Source: Vagococcus xieshaowenii
Lineage (GTDB): Bacteria > Bacillota > Bacilli > Lactobacillales > Vagococcaceae
Assembly: GCF_004792515.1 (NCBI RefSeq)
Contig: NZ_CP038865.1
Coordinates: forward strand, 1,076,001-1,140,000
Length of the DNA stretch: 64,000 bases
Direction: 5' to 3'
Shown here: positions 28,200-39,089 of the stretch, in pieces
Numbering within the stretch: the stretch's first letter is position 1
Layout: each line of letters starts with the position of its first letter
The notes under the pieces: model-generated
Databases searched by the model: none
What the model was told of the DNA's origin: nothing
What the model saw: only the letters and a program-made list of their open reading frames with translations
Program-made: the position numbers and the translations under genes

Positions 28200-28751
28200 A
28201 TGAAACAAAAAATCATTGACTTAGCAACCGAATTATTTATGAAACAAGGCTACTTAGCGACTTCTACTAGACAAATTGCCAAAGAGTTAAACATCACACA
28301 ACCTGCCCTATATCATCATTATAAAAATAAAGAGCAAATATATATTGAAGTGCTAAAAAACTTTTCAAATAAAATTGGTATTCAACTCCACCAAATCATC
28401 CATTCTGAACCTAATAACGAAGAAGCATTAATCAAAATTTGCCACTACTTGAAAGATAGCCATCCAATGAATTTTTCAATGATGATGCACGACATGAATC
28501 ATGAGCTAGACCAACAAACCAAAGGCGAAATCTTTATTATTTGGCATAATAATTATTTCCTTTATTTTGAACAATTGTTTGAACGATTTGCTCAAATTGA
28601 CGACTTATACTTATCACCTAAACAAATTTCATCTCATTTTTTAAGAGGCTTATCTGCTTATATTGTTGATAAAGACGAACAAAACTTGACACCTGAATTA
28701 CCCATTGAAGAATTTGTGAAAATATTTTTACATGGCATAATCAAAAAATAA
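28200..28751 (+). CDS. TetR-family transcriptional regulator
   Basis: A 183-residue repressor. The N-terminal helix-turn-helix is evident (ATSTRQIAKELNITQPALYHHYKNKEQIY), and the C-terminal ligand domain is not diagnostic. The ATG at 28200 follows AGAGGTG; an upstream start would add residues that do not look like a TetR start. It is divergent from the FtsX-type exporter and is its likely local repressor. Confidence 0.9.
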   Translation: MKQKIIDLATELFMKQGYLATSTRQIAKELNITQPALYHHYKNKEQIYIEVLKNFSNKIGIQLHQIIHSEPNNEEALIKICHYLKDSHPMNFSMMMHDMNHELDQQTKGEIFIIWHNNYFLYFEQLFERFAQIDDLYLSPKQISSHFLRGLSAYIVDKDEQNLTPELPIEEFVKIFLHGIIKK

Positions 28752-28778
28752 GCAAGAAGGCAGATGCCTTCTTGCTTA
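28750..28778 (-). terminator. terminator between convergent tetR-type and Nudix genes
   Basis: AGCAAGAAGGCA and TGCCTTCTTGCT form a 12-base stem with a two-base loop. A T-rich stretch follows on the minus strand, so it mainly serves the Nudix gene. Confidence 0.7.
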
Positions 28779-29366
28779 TTTGATTTGATTTGTTTTATTT
28801 TCTACAAATTCTCGTTGCAGTTTCACGTTTAGTTTAGTATATATTCGCTCTTTAAACCACTCTTCGTTCGATGCTTCTATCGCCTCATCTAGATTGAACC
28901 AACCTACTTGACTATTTTCATCAGGTTTAATCTTTAACGGTTCCTTTTCATCTGCTTCTAATAAATACGTCACATTCAAGTGCAAATGAGACGGTATGTA
29001 ATGTCCTCTTTTATCATGACCATCTACTGTTAATACTTCCATTGAAAATATCTCTTCTGATAATGGACGAACTTCACGAAGGCTACTTTCTTCTTTAACT
29101 TCTTTCATTGCCACCTCTAGTAAGTTTCTGTTACCATCTGCATGTCCACCGAGCCAAGCCCACGAGTCATACAAATTATGATAAGCCATTAATACTTTAT
29201 CTTTGGTTTGATTCACAACCCACGCAGAAGCAGTAAAATGCGCACAACGATTAACTCTCGTAAACAGATGCTCTTGTGTGTCTAATAAATCTAACATTAA
29301 CTTTTTATCTTCTACTTCTTGCTGATTAATAGGTAAATAATTCATCAATTGCTTCTTAATATCCAT
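28776..29366 (-). CDS. Nudix hydrolase
   Basis: A 196-residue protein with a Nudix box of the form GHADGNRNLLEVAMKEVKEE, that is Gx5Ex7-like with the metal-binding EVKEES. Nudix enzymes cleave nucleoside diphosphates linked to another moiety; the substrate here cannot be told. The N-terminal 45 residues (VNRCAHFTASAWVVN) resemble the group related to isopentenyl-diphosphate isomerase-like and ADP-ribose-type Nudix proteins. The start at 29366 follows AGAGGTG; a longer version is unlikely. Confidence 0.88.
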   Translation of the reverse strand: MDIKKQLMNYLPINQQEVEDKKLMLDLLDTQEHLFTRVNRCAHFTASAWVVNQTKDKVLMAYHNLYDSWAWLGGHADGNRNLLEVAMKEVKEESSLREVRPLSEEIFSMEVLTVDGHDKRGHYIPSHLHLNVTYLLEADEKEPLKIKPDENSQVGWFNLDEAIEASNEEWFKERIYTKLNVKLQREFVENKTNQIK

Positions 29367-29466
29367 CGTAACACCTCTTATTTCTTTGCTCAATTATAGC
29401 ACAAAACCAGTTTTCTCTAAACGAACATTGCAAACCTTTATGTTATAATCTGATCGGAGGGATTTT

Positions 29467-30540
29467 ATGAAAAAAATAATCAAACTACCACTAATCTTTA
29501 TTGGCGCATTAAGTTTATTGGTACTTATCTATGTCAGCTATTTATTGATTGACTATCATCGTTTACCAGATAACCAAGCACTAACAGCCGTCAATCGCAA
29601 AAACTCAGAAGTAGAAAAAAACCAACGTACAGCGTACCAGGTGACTAGCTTTAATATTGGCTACGCGGCATATCCAGCAGACTATTCTTTCTTTATGGAT
29701 GGCGGGAAATATTCTCGTGCCTATAATAAAGAAACCGTCATGACTAACCTTAAAGGCATCACCGATAATCTAAGTCACTTGAATTCTGATATTATCATGC
29801 TTCAAGAAGTGGATACTAAAGGTGATCGTTCAATGGACGTTGATGAAGTGGCTTATATTACCAATCAACTTGCACCCTATCACTATGTATTCGGACAAAA
29901 TTACGACTCAAGTTACCTATTTTATCCAATCACACAGCCAATAGGCGCTGCAACATCAGGACTACTTTCATTAAGTCGTACACCAATTGAACAAAGTACC
30001 CGTTATTCACTACCAATTGAAACAGACTTTAATAAATTTTTCGATTTAGATCGTGCCTTTACTGTTTCTCGTACAACATTAGATGGTCATCCACTAACCT
30101 TTATTAATGTGCATTTATCAGCATTCACCAAAGATACTACTATATTGGATAATCAAATAAAAAAATTAGGACAATATATGACGCGTGCATATAAAGCAGG
30201 ACAAAGTGTGATTGTAGCAGGAGACTTTAACCATGACATGTTAGGCAACAGTCCTGAAGTTTTTAATACTGATACTATTCCTAGAACATGGACACATCCA
30301 TTCCCAGTCGAGTTGTTACCAGAACACTTCACGATTCCTAAAGGTTCATTAGACAAGGATAATATCCCATCTGTACGTTCTAACGGAGAGCCTTATAAAG
30401 CAGATAAATCTTTTGTTTCAATCGTTGATGGGTTTATTGTGTCTGATAATATTAACGTTAAAGACGTTACTGTATTAGATTTAAGCTTCAATTATTCTGA
30501 CCATCAACCTATTACCTTGTCATTTGAATTCAAACCTTAA
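29467..30540 (+). CDS. endonuclease/exonuclease/phosphatase-family protein, membrane-anchored
   Basis: A 357-residue protein with an N-terminal hydrophobic helix (residues 7-27) that acts as an uncleaved anchor or signal. The metal-dependent EEP fold follows: TSFNIGYA, the catalytic Glu in IIMLQEVDT, INVHLSAF, VAGDFNHDM and the final SDHQP. The family includes sphingomyelinases, DNases and inositol-phosphate phosphatases. Because it faces outside the cell, a phospholipid or extracellular-DNA substrate is plausible but unproven. The CGGAGGG ribosome site is strong. Confidence 0.87.
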   Translation: MKKIIKLPLIFIGALSLLVLIYVSYLLIDYHRLPDNQALTAVNRKNSEVEKNQRTAYQVTSFNIGYAAYPADYSFFMDGGKYSRAYNKETVMTNLKGITDNLSHLNSDIIMLQEVDTKGDRSMDVDEVAYITNQLAPYHYVFGQNYDSSYLFYPITQPIGAATSGLLSLSRTPIEQSTRYSLPIETDFNKFFDLDRAFTVSRTTLDGHPLTFINVHLSAFTKDTTILDNQIKKLGQYMTRAYKAGQSVIVAGDFNHDMLGNSPEVFNTDTIPRTWTHPFPVELLPEHFTIPKGSLDKDNIPSVRSNGEPYKADKSFVSIVDGFIVSDNINVKDVTVLDLSFNYSDHQPITLSFEFKP

Positions 30541-30546
30541 ACTTAC

Positions 30547-30588
30547 AACTCTAAGTCGGTGTACCCACGCTTACTTAGAGTTTTTTTT
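30547..30588 (+). terminator. terminator after the EEP-family gene
   Basis: AACTCTAAGT and ACTTAGAGTT pair over ten bases and are followed by eight T residues. Confidence 0.9.
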
Positions 30589-30594
30589 ATACAT

Positions 30595-30628
30595 AAAAAG
30601 GCTGAAACATCGTGACGTTTCAGCCTTT
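30595..30628 (-). terminator. terminator after ccpA
   Basis: GGCTGAAAC and GTTTCAGCC form the stem; an A run on the plus strand gives the T tail on the minus strand. Confidence 0.9.
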
Positions 30629-30638
30629 AACTTATCTA

Positions 30639-31640
30639 TTATTTTGTTGATCCTTTGATTTTGAAGCCATGAGGTAAAACGATTTGTTTTTCTTCAACTT
30701 CTTCTTTATGCATTAATTTAGTTAATAAACGCATTGATACTGCACCAATATCATATAAAGGCTGGCTAGTTGTTGTAATTTTTGGTCGTGCTACATCTGT
30801 TAAGAATGTATTGTTAGATGTGACAATTTCAAAGTCATCAGGTACTTTAATCCCTTGATCTTGGATAGCATTTAAGATTCCTAAAGCTAATGCATCTTGT
30901 GTCACAATAGCAGATGTTGCACCACTATTAATTAAACGCTCTGCTAAGTCTTCTGCTACTCTATAATCATAAACTGTTTCAAACACTAATCCTTCTTTAT
31001 AAGGTAAATTAGCTTCTTTTAATGCCGCTTTATAACCGCTTAAACGTTCTTTACCATTAATTGGGTCCAACAATGAACCTGTGACTAAAGCAATATTTGT
31101 GTTACCATTTTTCACAAGTAATTCAACCGACTCTTTACACGCTTTAGCATAATCAATATTTACTGAACCTACTTGGTTATCTGGATCAATTGCACCAGCT
31201 AACACTACAGGTGTTTTTGCTCTTGAAAATTCTGCTCTTAATTCATCGGTAATATGGTGTCCCATAAAGACAATACCATCTACCTGTTTTGATAATAGCG
31301 TATTTAATACATTCACTTCTTTTTCAGGCTGTCCATCTGAACTTGCTAAAATAATATTGTATTTATACATAGTCGCTACATCATCTATCCCACGTGCTAA
31401 TGCTGAGAAATAAGCATTGCTAATATCTGGAATGATTACTCCAACTGTGGTTGTTTTTTTGCTAGCTAAGCCTCGTGCTACTGCATTTGGACGATAATCC
31501 AAGCGATCGATAACTTCTAATACTTTCTTACGTGTGACAGGTTTAACGTTGGGATTACCGTTAACGACACGTGATACCGTTGCCATTGAAACATTTGCTT
31601 CACGAGCAACGTCATAAATTGTAATTGTTTGTTTTTCCAT
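30639..31640 (-). CDS. ccpA: catabolite control protein A
   Basis: A 333-residue LacI/GalR-family master regulator of carbon catabolite control; with phosphorylated HPr it binds cre sites. The N-terminal helix-turn-helix is TIYDVAREANVSMATVSRVVNG, the hinge NAVARGLASKKT and the periplasmic-binding-like core follows (VGVIIPDISNAYFS). The start at 31640 has GGAGG eight bases upstream. A cre-like site at 31725-31740 suggests autoregulation. Confidence 0.95.
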   Translation of the reverse strand: MEKQTITIYDVAREANVSMATVSRVVNGNPNVKPVTRKKVLEVIDRLDYRPNAVARGLASKKTTTVGVIIPDISNAYFSALARGIDDVATMYKYNIILASSDGQPEKEVNVLNTLLSKQVDGIVFMGHHITDELRAEFSRAKTPVVLAGAIDPDNQVGSVNIDYAKACKESVELLVKNGNTNIALVTGSLLDPINGKERLSGYKAALKEANLPYKEGLVFETVYDYRVAEDLAERLINSGATSAIVTQDALALGILNAIQDQGIKVPDDFEIVTSNNTFLTDVARPKITTTSQPLYDIGAVSMRLLTKLMHKEEVEEKQIVLPHGFKIKGSTK

Positions 31641-31724
31641 GATTGCCTCCATCTATCTATATCTAGAATTCAAAAATATTTCCTTATGTTTAATCATAAT
31701 AAGAATAGCAAATGTAAGCACTTT

Positions 31725-31740
31725 ATGCAAGCGTTTTAAC
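31725..31740. promoter_or_regulatory. cre-like site upstream of ccpA
   Basis: ATGCAAGCGTTTTAAC matches the cre consensus WTGNAANCGNWNNCA except near its last bases. It is about 85 bases upstream of the ccpA start, consistent with CcpA controlling its own gene. Confidence 0.55.
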
Positions 31741-31870
31741 GAAGTTCACATAATTTTGTTTTCATTACACATCTTTTTTAACTCTTATGAAACAAAGGTT
31801 CCTCTATGATTTTGTAAATTTTCAACTTTTTTCATTATAAGAATAAATAAACGATTTGTAAACTGTTTTG

Positions 31871-31900
31871 AAAAAAAAAAGAACCTTTTCAGGTCTTTTT
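31871..31900 (-). terminator. terminator after the zinc-binding lipoprotein gene
   Basis: A short GACC/GGTTC stem with a bulge, followed on the minus strand by a long T run (A run at 31871-31880), begins at the stop codon of the gene. Confidence 0.6.
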
Positions 31901-32880
31901 TAGTTAATCGATTGTTTTAATGCGTCTAAATTATCATTCATGATGGAAAAATAATCTTTTCCATCTTCAATATCTTTTGACGAAACGGTTTCTAGCGTTG
32001 ATAAAGTTAATACATCCGCTCCGGTCGCTTTTGAAATGGTATCGGCATATTTACTTGAGCCTGATTGTTCCACATAAATATAGTGAACATGTGATTCCTT
32101 AACAAAGTCTTGAAGTGCTGCTAACTGTTTAGGGCTTGGCTCAATATCAGGGGTTAAACCTGCGATTGATACTTGGTCTAAACCATATTCATTTGCCAAA
32201 TAACCAAACGCTGCATGTTGGGTCACAAATGTTTTGTTTGTTGCATCTTGGAACGCCGCATGAAAATCATGATCTAAGTCATCTAGTCTTGTTTTAAATG
32301 AATCAGCGTTTGCTTGATAAAAATCACTATTTTTTTCATCTACTTCAATTAATCCTTTAGTAATAGTAGCTACTTGCTTTTTCGCTAATAAAGGACTTAA
32401 CCAAACATGTGGATCAACTTCATGATGATGACCTTCGTGATCTTCTACCTCGTGATCATGTTCGTCTTCATGTTCATGCGAATCAGCTTCTTGCGCATGC
32501 TCATGTTCTTCAGCTTCTTCTAAAAAATCGATACCTTTTGAAGCTTCAACTACTTTGGTTTTATCTGTATCAATATTCGCTAATACTGAAGATACCCATG
32601 TCTCCATTTCTTCGGAACTATATACAAAAATATCAGCAGATTGGATTTTAGCAATATCTTTAGCACTTGGTTCGTAGTCATGAGGTTCAATCTCCCCACT
32701 CAACAACATGCTAACCTCACCTTTATCACCTACAATGCTTTTGGTAAAATCATAAACTGGATAAAACGTTGTGACTACCTTTAATCCTTCATCATTTTTG
32801 TTGCTATCATTTTTCTTAGCACACGCTGTCACTGATAATGCAGTAAACAATCCCGCTAATACCAATACTATCTTTTTCAT
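31900..32880 (-). CDS. adcA: zinc ABC transporter substrate-binding lipoprotein (AdcA/ZnuA type)
   Basis: A 326-residue lipoprotein of cluster A-I. The signal ends in a lipobox with Cys about residue 20 (VTAC), followed by the binding fold: VVTTFYPVYDFTKSIVGD, the first His in GEIEPHDYEPS, the second in HVWLSP, the third in THAAFGY and the final acidic region. A His/Glu-rich loop at about residues 123-160 holds many His residues and collects zinc. The family also has a longer form with a ZinT domain, which is absent here. A Zur-like box overlaps its leader. Partner permease genes are not adjacent, so it stands as an orphan component. Confidence 0.9.
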   Translation of the reverse strand: MKKIVLVLAGLFTALSVTACAKKNDSNKNDEGLKVVTTFYPVYDFTKSIVGDKGEVSMLLSGEIEPHDYEPSAKDIAKIQSADIFVYSSEEMETWVSSVLANIDTDKTKVVEASKGIDFLEEAEEHEHAQEADSHEHEDEHDHEVEDHEGHHHEVDPHVWLSPLLAKKQVATITKGLIEVDEKNSDFYQANADSFKTRLDDLDHDFHAAFQDATNKTFVTQHAAFGYLANEYGLDQVSIAGLTPDIEPSPKQLAALQDFVKESHVHYIYVEQSGSSKYADTISKATGADVLTLSTLETVSSKDIEDGKDYFSIMNDNLDALKQSIN

Positions 32881-32895
32881 ATTTCCCCTCCTGTT

Positions 32896-32916
32896 AAATC
32901 GTAATGATTACTATTT
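32896..32916 (-). promoter_or_regulatory. Zur-like box in the adcA leader
   Basis: Read on the plus strand the element is AAATCGTAATGATTACTATTT, the Bacillus-type Zur box with one deviating position in the right arm. It lies just after a minus-strand TATAAT at 32919-32924 with TTGCGT 16 bases upstream of it, so repressor binding would block transcription when zinc is plentiful. Confidence 0.75.
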
Positions 32917-32944
32917 AAATTATACACGAATTTGTTCATTACGC

Positions 32945-32980
32945 AATAAAAAAAGCATCCATACGGACACTTTTTTTATT
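32945..32980 (-). terminator. terminator after dnaJ
   Basis: GTGTCC and GGATGC (wobble pairs included) enclose a GTAT loop, flanked by A and T runs. Confidence 0.65.
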
Positions 32981-32983
32981 GAA

Positions 32984-34111
32984 CTATTTTTTACGCCCAT
33001 TAAAGGCATCTTTTACTTTATCGAAAAAACCTTCTTCTTGCGGACTAACAACCGTCTCTCCACTTGCTTCTGCAAAATCTTTTAACGCTTGTTTTTGAGC
33101 ATCATTTAGGTTTTTAGGTGTTACAAGTTTAACAATAACATGTTGGTCTCCATTACCAGTACCACGTAATCTAGGTGCCCCTTTGCCTCTTAGACGGAAA
33201 GTTGTTCCTGTTTGGGTACCTGCTGGAATTTTTAATTTAACCTCTCCATGTACAGTTGGCACTTCAACTTCAGTTCCCAAACCTACTTGGACAAAATTAA
33301 CCGGCAGTTCATAAAATATATCTGCACCTTCACGCTCAAATGTTTTACTTTCTTCAACACGGAATACCACATATAAATCTCCATATGGTCCACCATTAAT
33401 TCCAGCTTCACCTTGTCCGCTTAGACGCATTTGTTGACCATCTTCTACACCAGCTGGTACATTAACTTTCACTTTATGTGTTTCGTTAATTTTTCCAGTA
33501 CCGTGACAGTCTGTACATTTATCTTTAATTGTTTGACCTTTACCTTGACAATCTGGACAAACTTGACGACTCATCACACGGCCTAGTGGTGTTTGACGTT
33601 CAACATTGATAGTTCCTTGACCATGACAACGACTACATGTTTCTGGATGAGTCCCTGGTTTTGCACCACTTCCTGAACATGTCTTACATGATTCTTCACG
33701 TTTGTAACTAATGTCTTTTTCAACACCAAAAATTGCCTCTTCAAAGGTTAAATTAATACTATATTGTAGGTCTGATCCTTGACGTGGTGCATTTGGATTA
33801 CTTGAACGACCACCGCCACCAAAGAACGATTCAAAAATGTCTTCAAAACCTCCAAAACCTCCAAAGCCACCGCCAGCTCCAAAGTTAGGATCTGTAGATG
33901 CATGACCATATTGATCATAGGCAGCTCTTTTTTGTGCATCACTTAACACTTCATAAGCTTCCGCTACTTCTTTGAATTTTTCATCAGCATCTGCTTCTTT
34001 ATTTATATCAGGATGATACTTTTTTGATAGCTTTCTATAAGCTTTTTTAATTTCATCGTCTGAAGCATCTTTCGATACCCCTAGCACTTCATAATAATCT
34101 TTTTTTGCCAT
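32984..34111 (-). CDS. dnaJ: chaperone DnaJ (Hsp40)
   Basis: A 375-residue co-chaperone that stimulates the DnaK ATPase. The J domain with the HPD motif ([12 protein letters not shown]) is followed by a Gly/Phe-rich linker ([14 protein letters not shown]). Four CxxCxGxG zinc repeats follow ([32 protein letters not shown]), then the C-terminal substrate domain. The start at 34111 has a GGAGG site; an earlier in-frame start would add ten residues. It is the last gene of the heat-shock cluster, separated from dnaK by a hairpin. Confidence 0.97.
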   Translation of the reverse strand: MAKKDYYEVLGVSKDASDDEIKKAYRKLSKKYHPDINKEADADEKFKEVAEAYEVLSDAQKRAAYDQYGHASTDPNFGAGGGFGGFGGFEDIFESFFGGGGRSSNPNAPRQGSDLQYSINLTFEEAIFGVEKDISYKREESCKTCSGSGAKPGTHPETCSRCHGQGTINVERQTPLGRVMSRQVCPDCQGKGQTIKDKCTDCHGTGKINETHKVKVNVPAGVEDGQQMRLSGQGEAGINGGPYGDLYVVFRVEESKTFEREGADIFYELPVNFVQVGLGTEVEVPTVHGEVKLKIPAGTQTGTTFRLRGKGAPRLRGTGNGDQHVIVKLVTPKNLNDAQKQALKDFAEASGETVVSPQEEGFFDKVKDAFNGRKK

Positions 34112-34206
34112 GGGTTTACCTCCACACTTCTCTAGTTTCAATGCTTTCTTATCATATCATATTATTTACGAATGGCAAACCGTTCATTAACAGTAGTAAT
34201 CATAGA

Positions 34207-34238
34207 GAAAGCCAACTACCCTGAGGTGGCTGGCTTTC
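34207..34238 (-). other. hairpin between dnaK and dnaJ
   Basis: GAAAGCCA and TGGCTTTC form an outer stem with further pairing inside and no T run on the minus strand. It may protect or process the dnaK mRNA so that dnaK exceeds dnaJ. Confidence 0.55.
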
Positions 34239-34245
34239 AATTTGA

Positions 34246-36087
<1,842 letters not shown>

Positions 36088-36107
36088 TTAATTTTCTTTT
36101 TATATTA

Positions 36108-36665
36108 TTATTGTGCCACGATAACCATTGATGGTCGTAACACGCGATCATGTAATTTGTAACCTTTTTGAAGTTCATGAATAATTTGATCAACTGCTTG
36201 TTCTTCTGAAGCAGGCATTGTTTGAACTGCTTGATGTAAATTTGGATCAAACACTTCATTTAGCGCAGGAATTGTTTCAACACCTGCTGATTTAAGAGCA
36301 TTCAACAAACTATCTCTTACCATCTCAACACCTTTTTTAAGGCTTTCACCATTTTCATCGGTTACTTCTGTTTCTAATGCACGTTCTAAATTATCAATTG
36401 CAGGTAATAATTCTTTTGCTAAATCTTGTGAACGGTAACGTGCAGCTTGTTCACGCTCTTTTTGATTACGATTTCGCATATTAATCATTTCTGCTTGAAC
36501 TCTTAATAATTGATCCTCTAATTCATTGACCTTTACTTCCAGTTCTTCTTCTTTTGATAGTTCAATGACTTCTTCAACTTCCTCTACCATATCTTCAGTA
36601 GATGCTTGAGTTGTTTCAGTTGCTTGTTCTTCTTGAATCATTTCTTCATTGATTTCTTCTGACAA
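36108..36665 (-). CDS. grpE: nucleotide exchange factor GrpE
   Basis: About 185 residues: an acidic, Thr/Glu-rich N-terminal tail, a long coiled coil (ELEDQLLRVQAEMINMRNRNQKE) and the C-terminal beta domain (GVETIPALNEVFDPNLHQA, VLRPSMVIVAQ). It exchanges ADP for ATP on DnaK. The start is ambiguous: a TTG at 36665 is spaced about six bases from AAAGGGTGAG, while a GTG at 36674 lies within the ribosome site itself. Confidence 0.95.
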   Translation of the reverse strand: MSEEINEEMIQEEQATETTQASTEDMVEEVEEVIELSKEEELEVKVNELEDQLLRVQAEMINMRNRNQKEREQAARYRSQDLAKELLPAIDNLERALETEVTDENGESLKKGVEMVRDSLLNALKSAGVETIPALNEVFDPNLHQAVQTMPASEEQAVDQIIHELQKGYKLHDRVLRPSMVIVAQ

Positions 36666-36682
36666 CTGGCTCACCCTTTCTT

Positions 36683-37717
36683 TTATGAATCTAATAGGCG
36701 ATAATAATCGCTTAAATAATCCGCTAATTCTTTTCTGTAAGTATCCATTAATGTAAACACTTTTGAATAGGCCATATTGGTTGGACCGATAATCGCAATC
36801 GTTCCATTGCCATATTCACTTATTTCATACGAAGCCGTAATCATACTCATATTGGCTAACAATTCGTTATCATTTTCTGAGCCAATTCGGAATTCAATAC
36901 CATTAGATGGCGTTGAAATCATCGTTGACAATAATTCTTGATTATCCATTAATGAATAGAAAGATTTAATTTGATGAACATCTGAAATCAATTGATTTCC
37001 TAGCAAATTCATTTGTCCACTAATGTACACTTTGTCTTTAAACGTTCCAGATAAAATAGTATCAAAAACATCCATTACGCCTCGCGTTGTAACAAAATAT
37101 TTCTGTAAGATCATAGGAATTTCCGTTCTCAACTTGTTGTACACCGTTAACAAAGGTTCACCAACTAATTTATCGTTAGCAATCGATACAATGGTTTCAA
37201 TATCGCTAAAAGATAGATGTTCTGGCATTTTGAACACTCGACTTTCTACGTTACCCTTATCTGTTATAATAATGGCCACTAATTGCTGCTTGTTAAGTGG
37301 AATCACTCGAAAGCCAGTCAACCGTCGATTACTCATCTCCGGTCCTAACGAAATAGCAGTGTAGCTAGTTAATTCAGATAAAAACTCAGCAGAATGTGCC
37401 ATAATATCATTTAGCGCTGTATATTCTTGACCAAATGATTGGCGTATCTTAGTTAAGTCTTCTTGCCTCATCTGTGATGGTTGTAATAGATGATCCACAT
37501 AGAATCGATACCCCTTCAATGAAGGTACACGACCAGCTGATGTATGAGGTTTCTCTATCAACCCTTGATTTTCTAAAACAACCAAATCATTCCTAATTGT
37601 TGCAGAACTTGCCTTAATCCCAGCGTTCATTAACGTCTTAGACCCAATTGGCTCTCCTGTTTCAGTATTCAATTGAATCACTAATCGCAAAATATCTAAT
37701 TGTCGTTGTGATAACAT
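36683..37717 (-). CDS. hrcA: heat-inducible transcription repressor HrcA
   Basis: A 344-residue repressor of class I heat-shock genes. The N-terminal winged helix is evident (SSATIRNDLVVLENQGLIEKPHTSAGRVPS). The central GAF-like region and C-terminal dimerisation part follow, with a signature GNGTIAIIGPTNMAYSKV. Its start at 37717 follows GGGGTGG. It is the first gene of hrcA-grpE-dnaK-dnaJ. Two CIRCE operators flank the promoter upstream. Confidence 0.96.
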   Translation of the reverse strand: MLSQRQLDILRLVIQLNTETGEPIGSKTLMNAGIKASSATIRNDLVVLENQGLIEKPHTSAGRVPSLKGYRFYVDHLLQPSQMRQEDLTKIRQSFGQEYTALNDIMAHSAEFLSELTSYTAISLGPEMSNRRLTGFRVIPLNKQQLVAIIITDKGNVESRVFKMPEHLSFSDIETIVSIANDKLVGEPLLTVYNKLRTEIPMILQKYFVTTRGVMDVFDTILSGTFKDKVYISGQMNLLGNQLISDVHQIKSFYSLMDNQELLSTMISTPSNGIEFRIGSENDNELLANMSMITASYEISEYGNGTIAIIGPTNMAYSKVFTLMDTYRKELADYLSDYYRLLDS

Positions 37718-37732
37718 TCTATCCACCCCTTT

Positions 37733-37759
37733 TTAGCACTCAAAACATATAAGTGCTAA
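37733..37759. promoter_or_regulatory. CIRCE operator, promoter-proximal
   Basis: TTAGCACTC-N9-AAGTGCTAA differs from the consensus TTAGCACTC-N9-GAGTGCTAA by a single base and lies between the -10 box (37771-37776) and the hrcA start. HrcA binds here. Confidence 0.95.
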
Positions 37760-37770
37760 TCACAATACTA

Positions 37771-37799
37771 AGTATATCAGTTAGATTATTAGTTGTCAA
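37771..37799 (-). promoter_or_regulatory. sigma-A promoter of the heat-shock cluster
   Basis: TTGACA and TATACT on the minus strand are separated by exactly 17 bases. The promoter sits between two CIRCE operators. Confidence 0.9.
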
Positions 37800-37816
37800 C
37801 GGAAAAACATCATTTT

Positions 37817-37843
37817 TTAGCACTCTTTTATCAAGAGTGCTAA
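37817..37843. promoter_or_regulatory. CIRCE operator, upstream
   Basis: A perfect TTAGCACTC-N9-GAGTGCTAA lies just upstream of the -35 box. With the second CIRCE it brackets the promoter. Confidence 0.97.
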
Positions 37844-37883
37844 ACACGTTTCTACCTAGCTATCATTGTTCGTTTGGACTATC

Positions 37884-37914
37884 AAAAAAGGCATTTCGCT
37901 TTCACGAAACACCT
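37884..37914 (-). terminator. terminator after hemW
   Basis: AGGTGTTTCG and CGAAATGCCT pair with two wobbles around a six-base loop and a T run follows on the minus strand. Confidence 0.75.
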
Positions 37915-37951
37915 TTACAACTATGTCATAATACACCAGATGGTCACAGCA

Positions 37952-39088
37952 TTAATCAATTAGGAATTTTTCAAACACTTCATTGCCTAAAATCAACCCA
38001 TGTTTTGTTAACGCGATACGATCATCTTTTATTTGAATTAAGTCTTGCTTTTCTAATTCCGGTAGTACTTTTCCGTATACATCATAAAAATCACGGTCAA
38101 ATTTCTGATTAAACTCATTAATAGATATGCCTGCTAATTTTCTTAATCCTAAGAACATCTGCTCTTCCATAACGTTTTTGGTTGATAACTTTTCAACTTC
38201 ACGGATAGGTAGCTGATTCTCTCTTAATGGCTTCAAATAGTGTTGGATTGGGCCATGGTTTTTATAACGCGTTTGATTCAAGTAACCACTCGCTCCAGCC
38301 CCCAGTCCGTAATAATGTTCATTGTTCCAGTAAACTAAATTATGTTGACTTTGTTTACCTGGTGCAGAGAAGTTACTGATTTCATATTGTTTTTTCCCAT
38401 GTTTTTCCATTTCTTCTGCTGCTCGTTCAAACATATTACCTTCAACATCTTCTGGTGGCAATTCAAGACGACCTTGACGTGCCCAGTTATAAAAAATCGT
38501 TTGATTTTCTAATATTAATGAATATAGGGAGTAATGTGGTAAATCAAGCGCCAAGGCTTGTTTCAATGTGTCTTCAAAACTAGCCATTGTTTGTCCTGGC
38601 AAAGCATAGATTAAGTCAATACTAACATTATTACCGAATCCGGCTTTATCGATCACTTTCATCGTATCATAGACATCTTGCGCGCTATGTTTTCGCCCGA
38701 TTTTTTTGAGCAATTTATCATCAAACGATTGAACGCCCATTGATAAACGATTCACACCATAAGAAGACATGACATTTAATTTTTCAAGTGTCAAATCACC
38801 AGGATTGGCTTCAACTGTAAATTCATTTCCATCTTGAAACGGCATTAGCTCACGAATACCTGATAACAGAACATCTAGCTGTTCTGCAGTTAATGAAGTA
38901 GGTGTCCCTCCACCAATATAAATTGTTTCGGTATTATCCGTTGGGTATTTTTCTAGCGTCATTTTTATTTCTTTTAGTAACGCTTGAACATACTCATCAA
39001 CTGGTTGTCCTTCCAACATTACCTTATTAAAATCGCAATAATAGCAAATATGCTCACAAAATGGTATATGAATATAAGCTGACGTCAT
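37952..39088 (-). CDS. hemW: radical SAM heme chaperone HemW
   Basis: A 378-residue radical S-adenosylmethionine protein of the HemN/HemW group. The iron-sulfur ligands are in FCEHICYYCDF (CxxxCxxC at residues 11-18) and later landmarks are YIGGGTPTSL, EANPGDLT and SMGVQSFDD. HemW carries heme for delivery to acceptor proteins and lacks coproporphyrinogen oxidase activity in most bacteria; many lactic bacteria make no heme, so the role here may be heme use. It begins one base after ribF and probably shares its transcript. CCR-type spacing is ordinary. Confidence 0.9.
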   Translation of the reverse strand: MTSAYIHIPFCEHICYYCDFNKVMLEGQPVDEYVQALLKEIKMTLEKYPTDNTETIYIGGGTPTSLTAEQLDVLLSGIRELMPFQDGNEFTVEANPGDLTLEKLNVMSSYGVNRLSMGVQSFDDKLLKKIGRKHSAQDVYDTMKVIDKAGFGNNVSIDLIYALPGQTMASFEDTLKQALALDLPHYSLYSLILENQTIFYNWARQGRLELPPEDVEGNMFERAAEEMEKHGKKQYEISNFSAPGKQSQHNLVYWNNEHYYGLGAGASGYLNQTRYKNHGPIQHYLKPLRENQLPIREVEKLSTKNVMEEQMFLGLRKLAGISINEFNQKFDRDFYDVYGKVLPELEKQDLIQIKDDRIALTKHGLILGNEVFEKFLID

Positions 39089-39089
39089 A

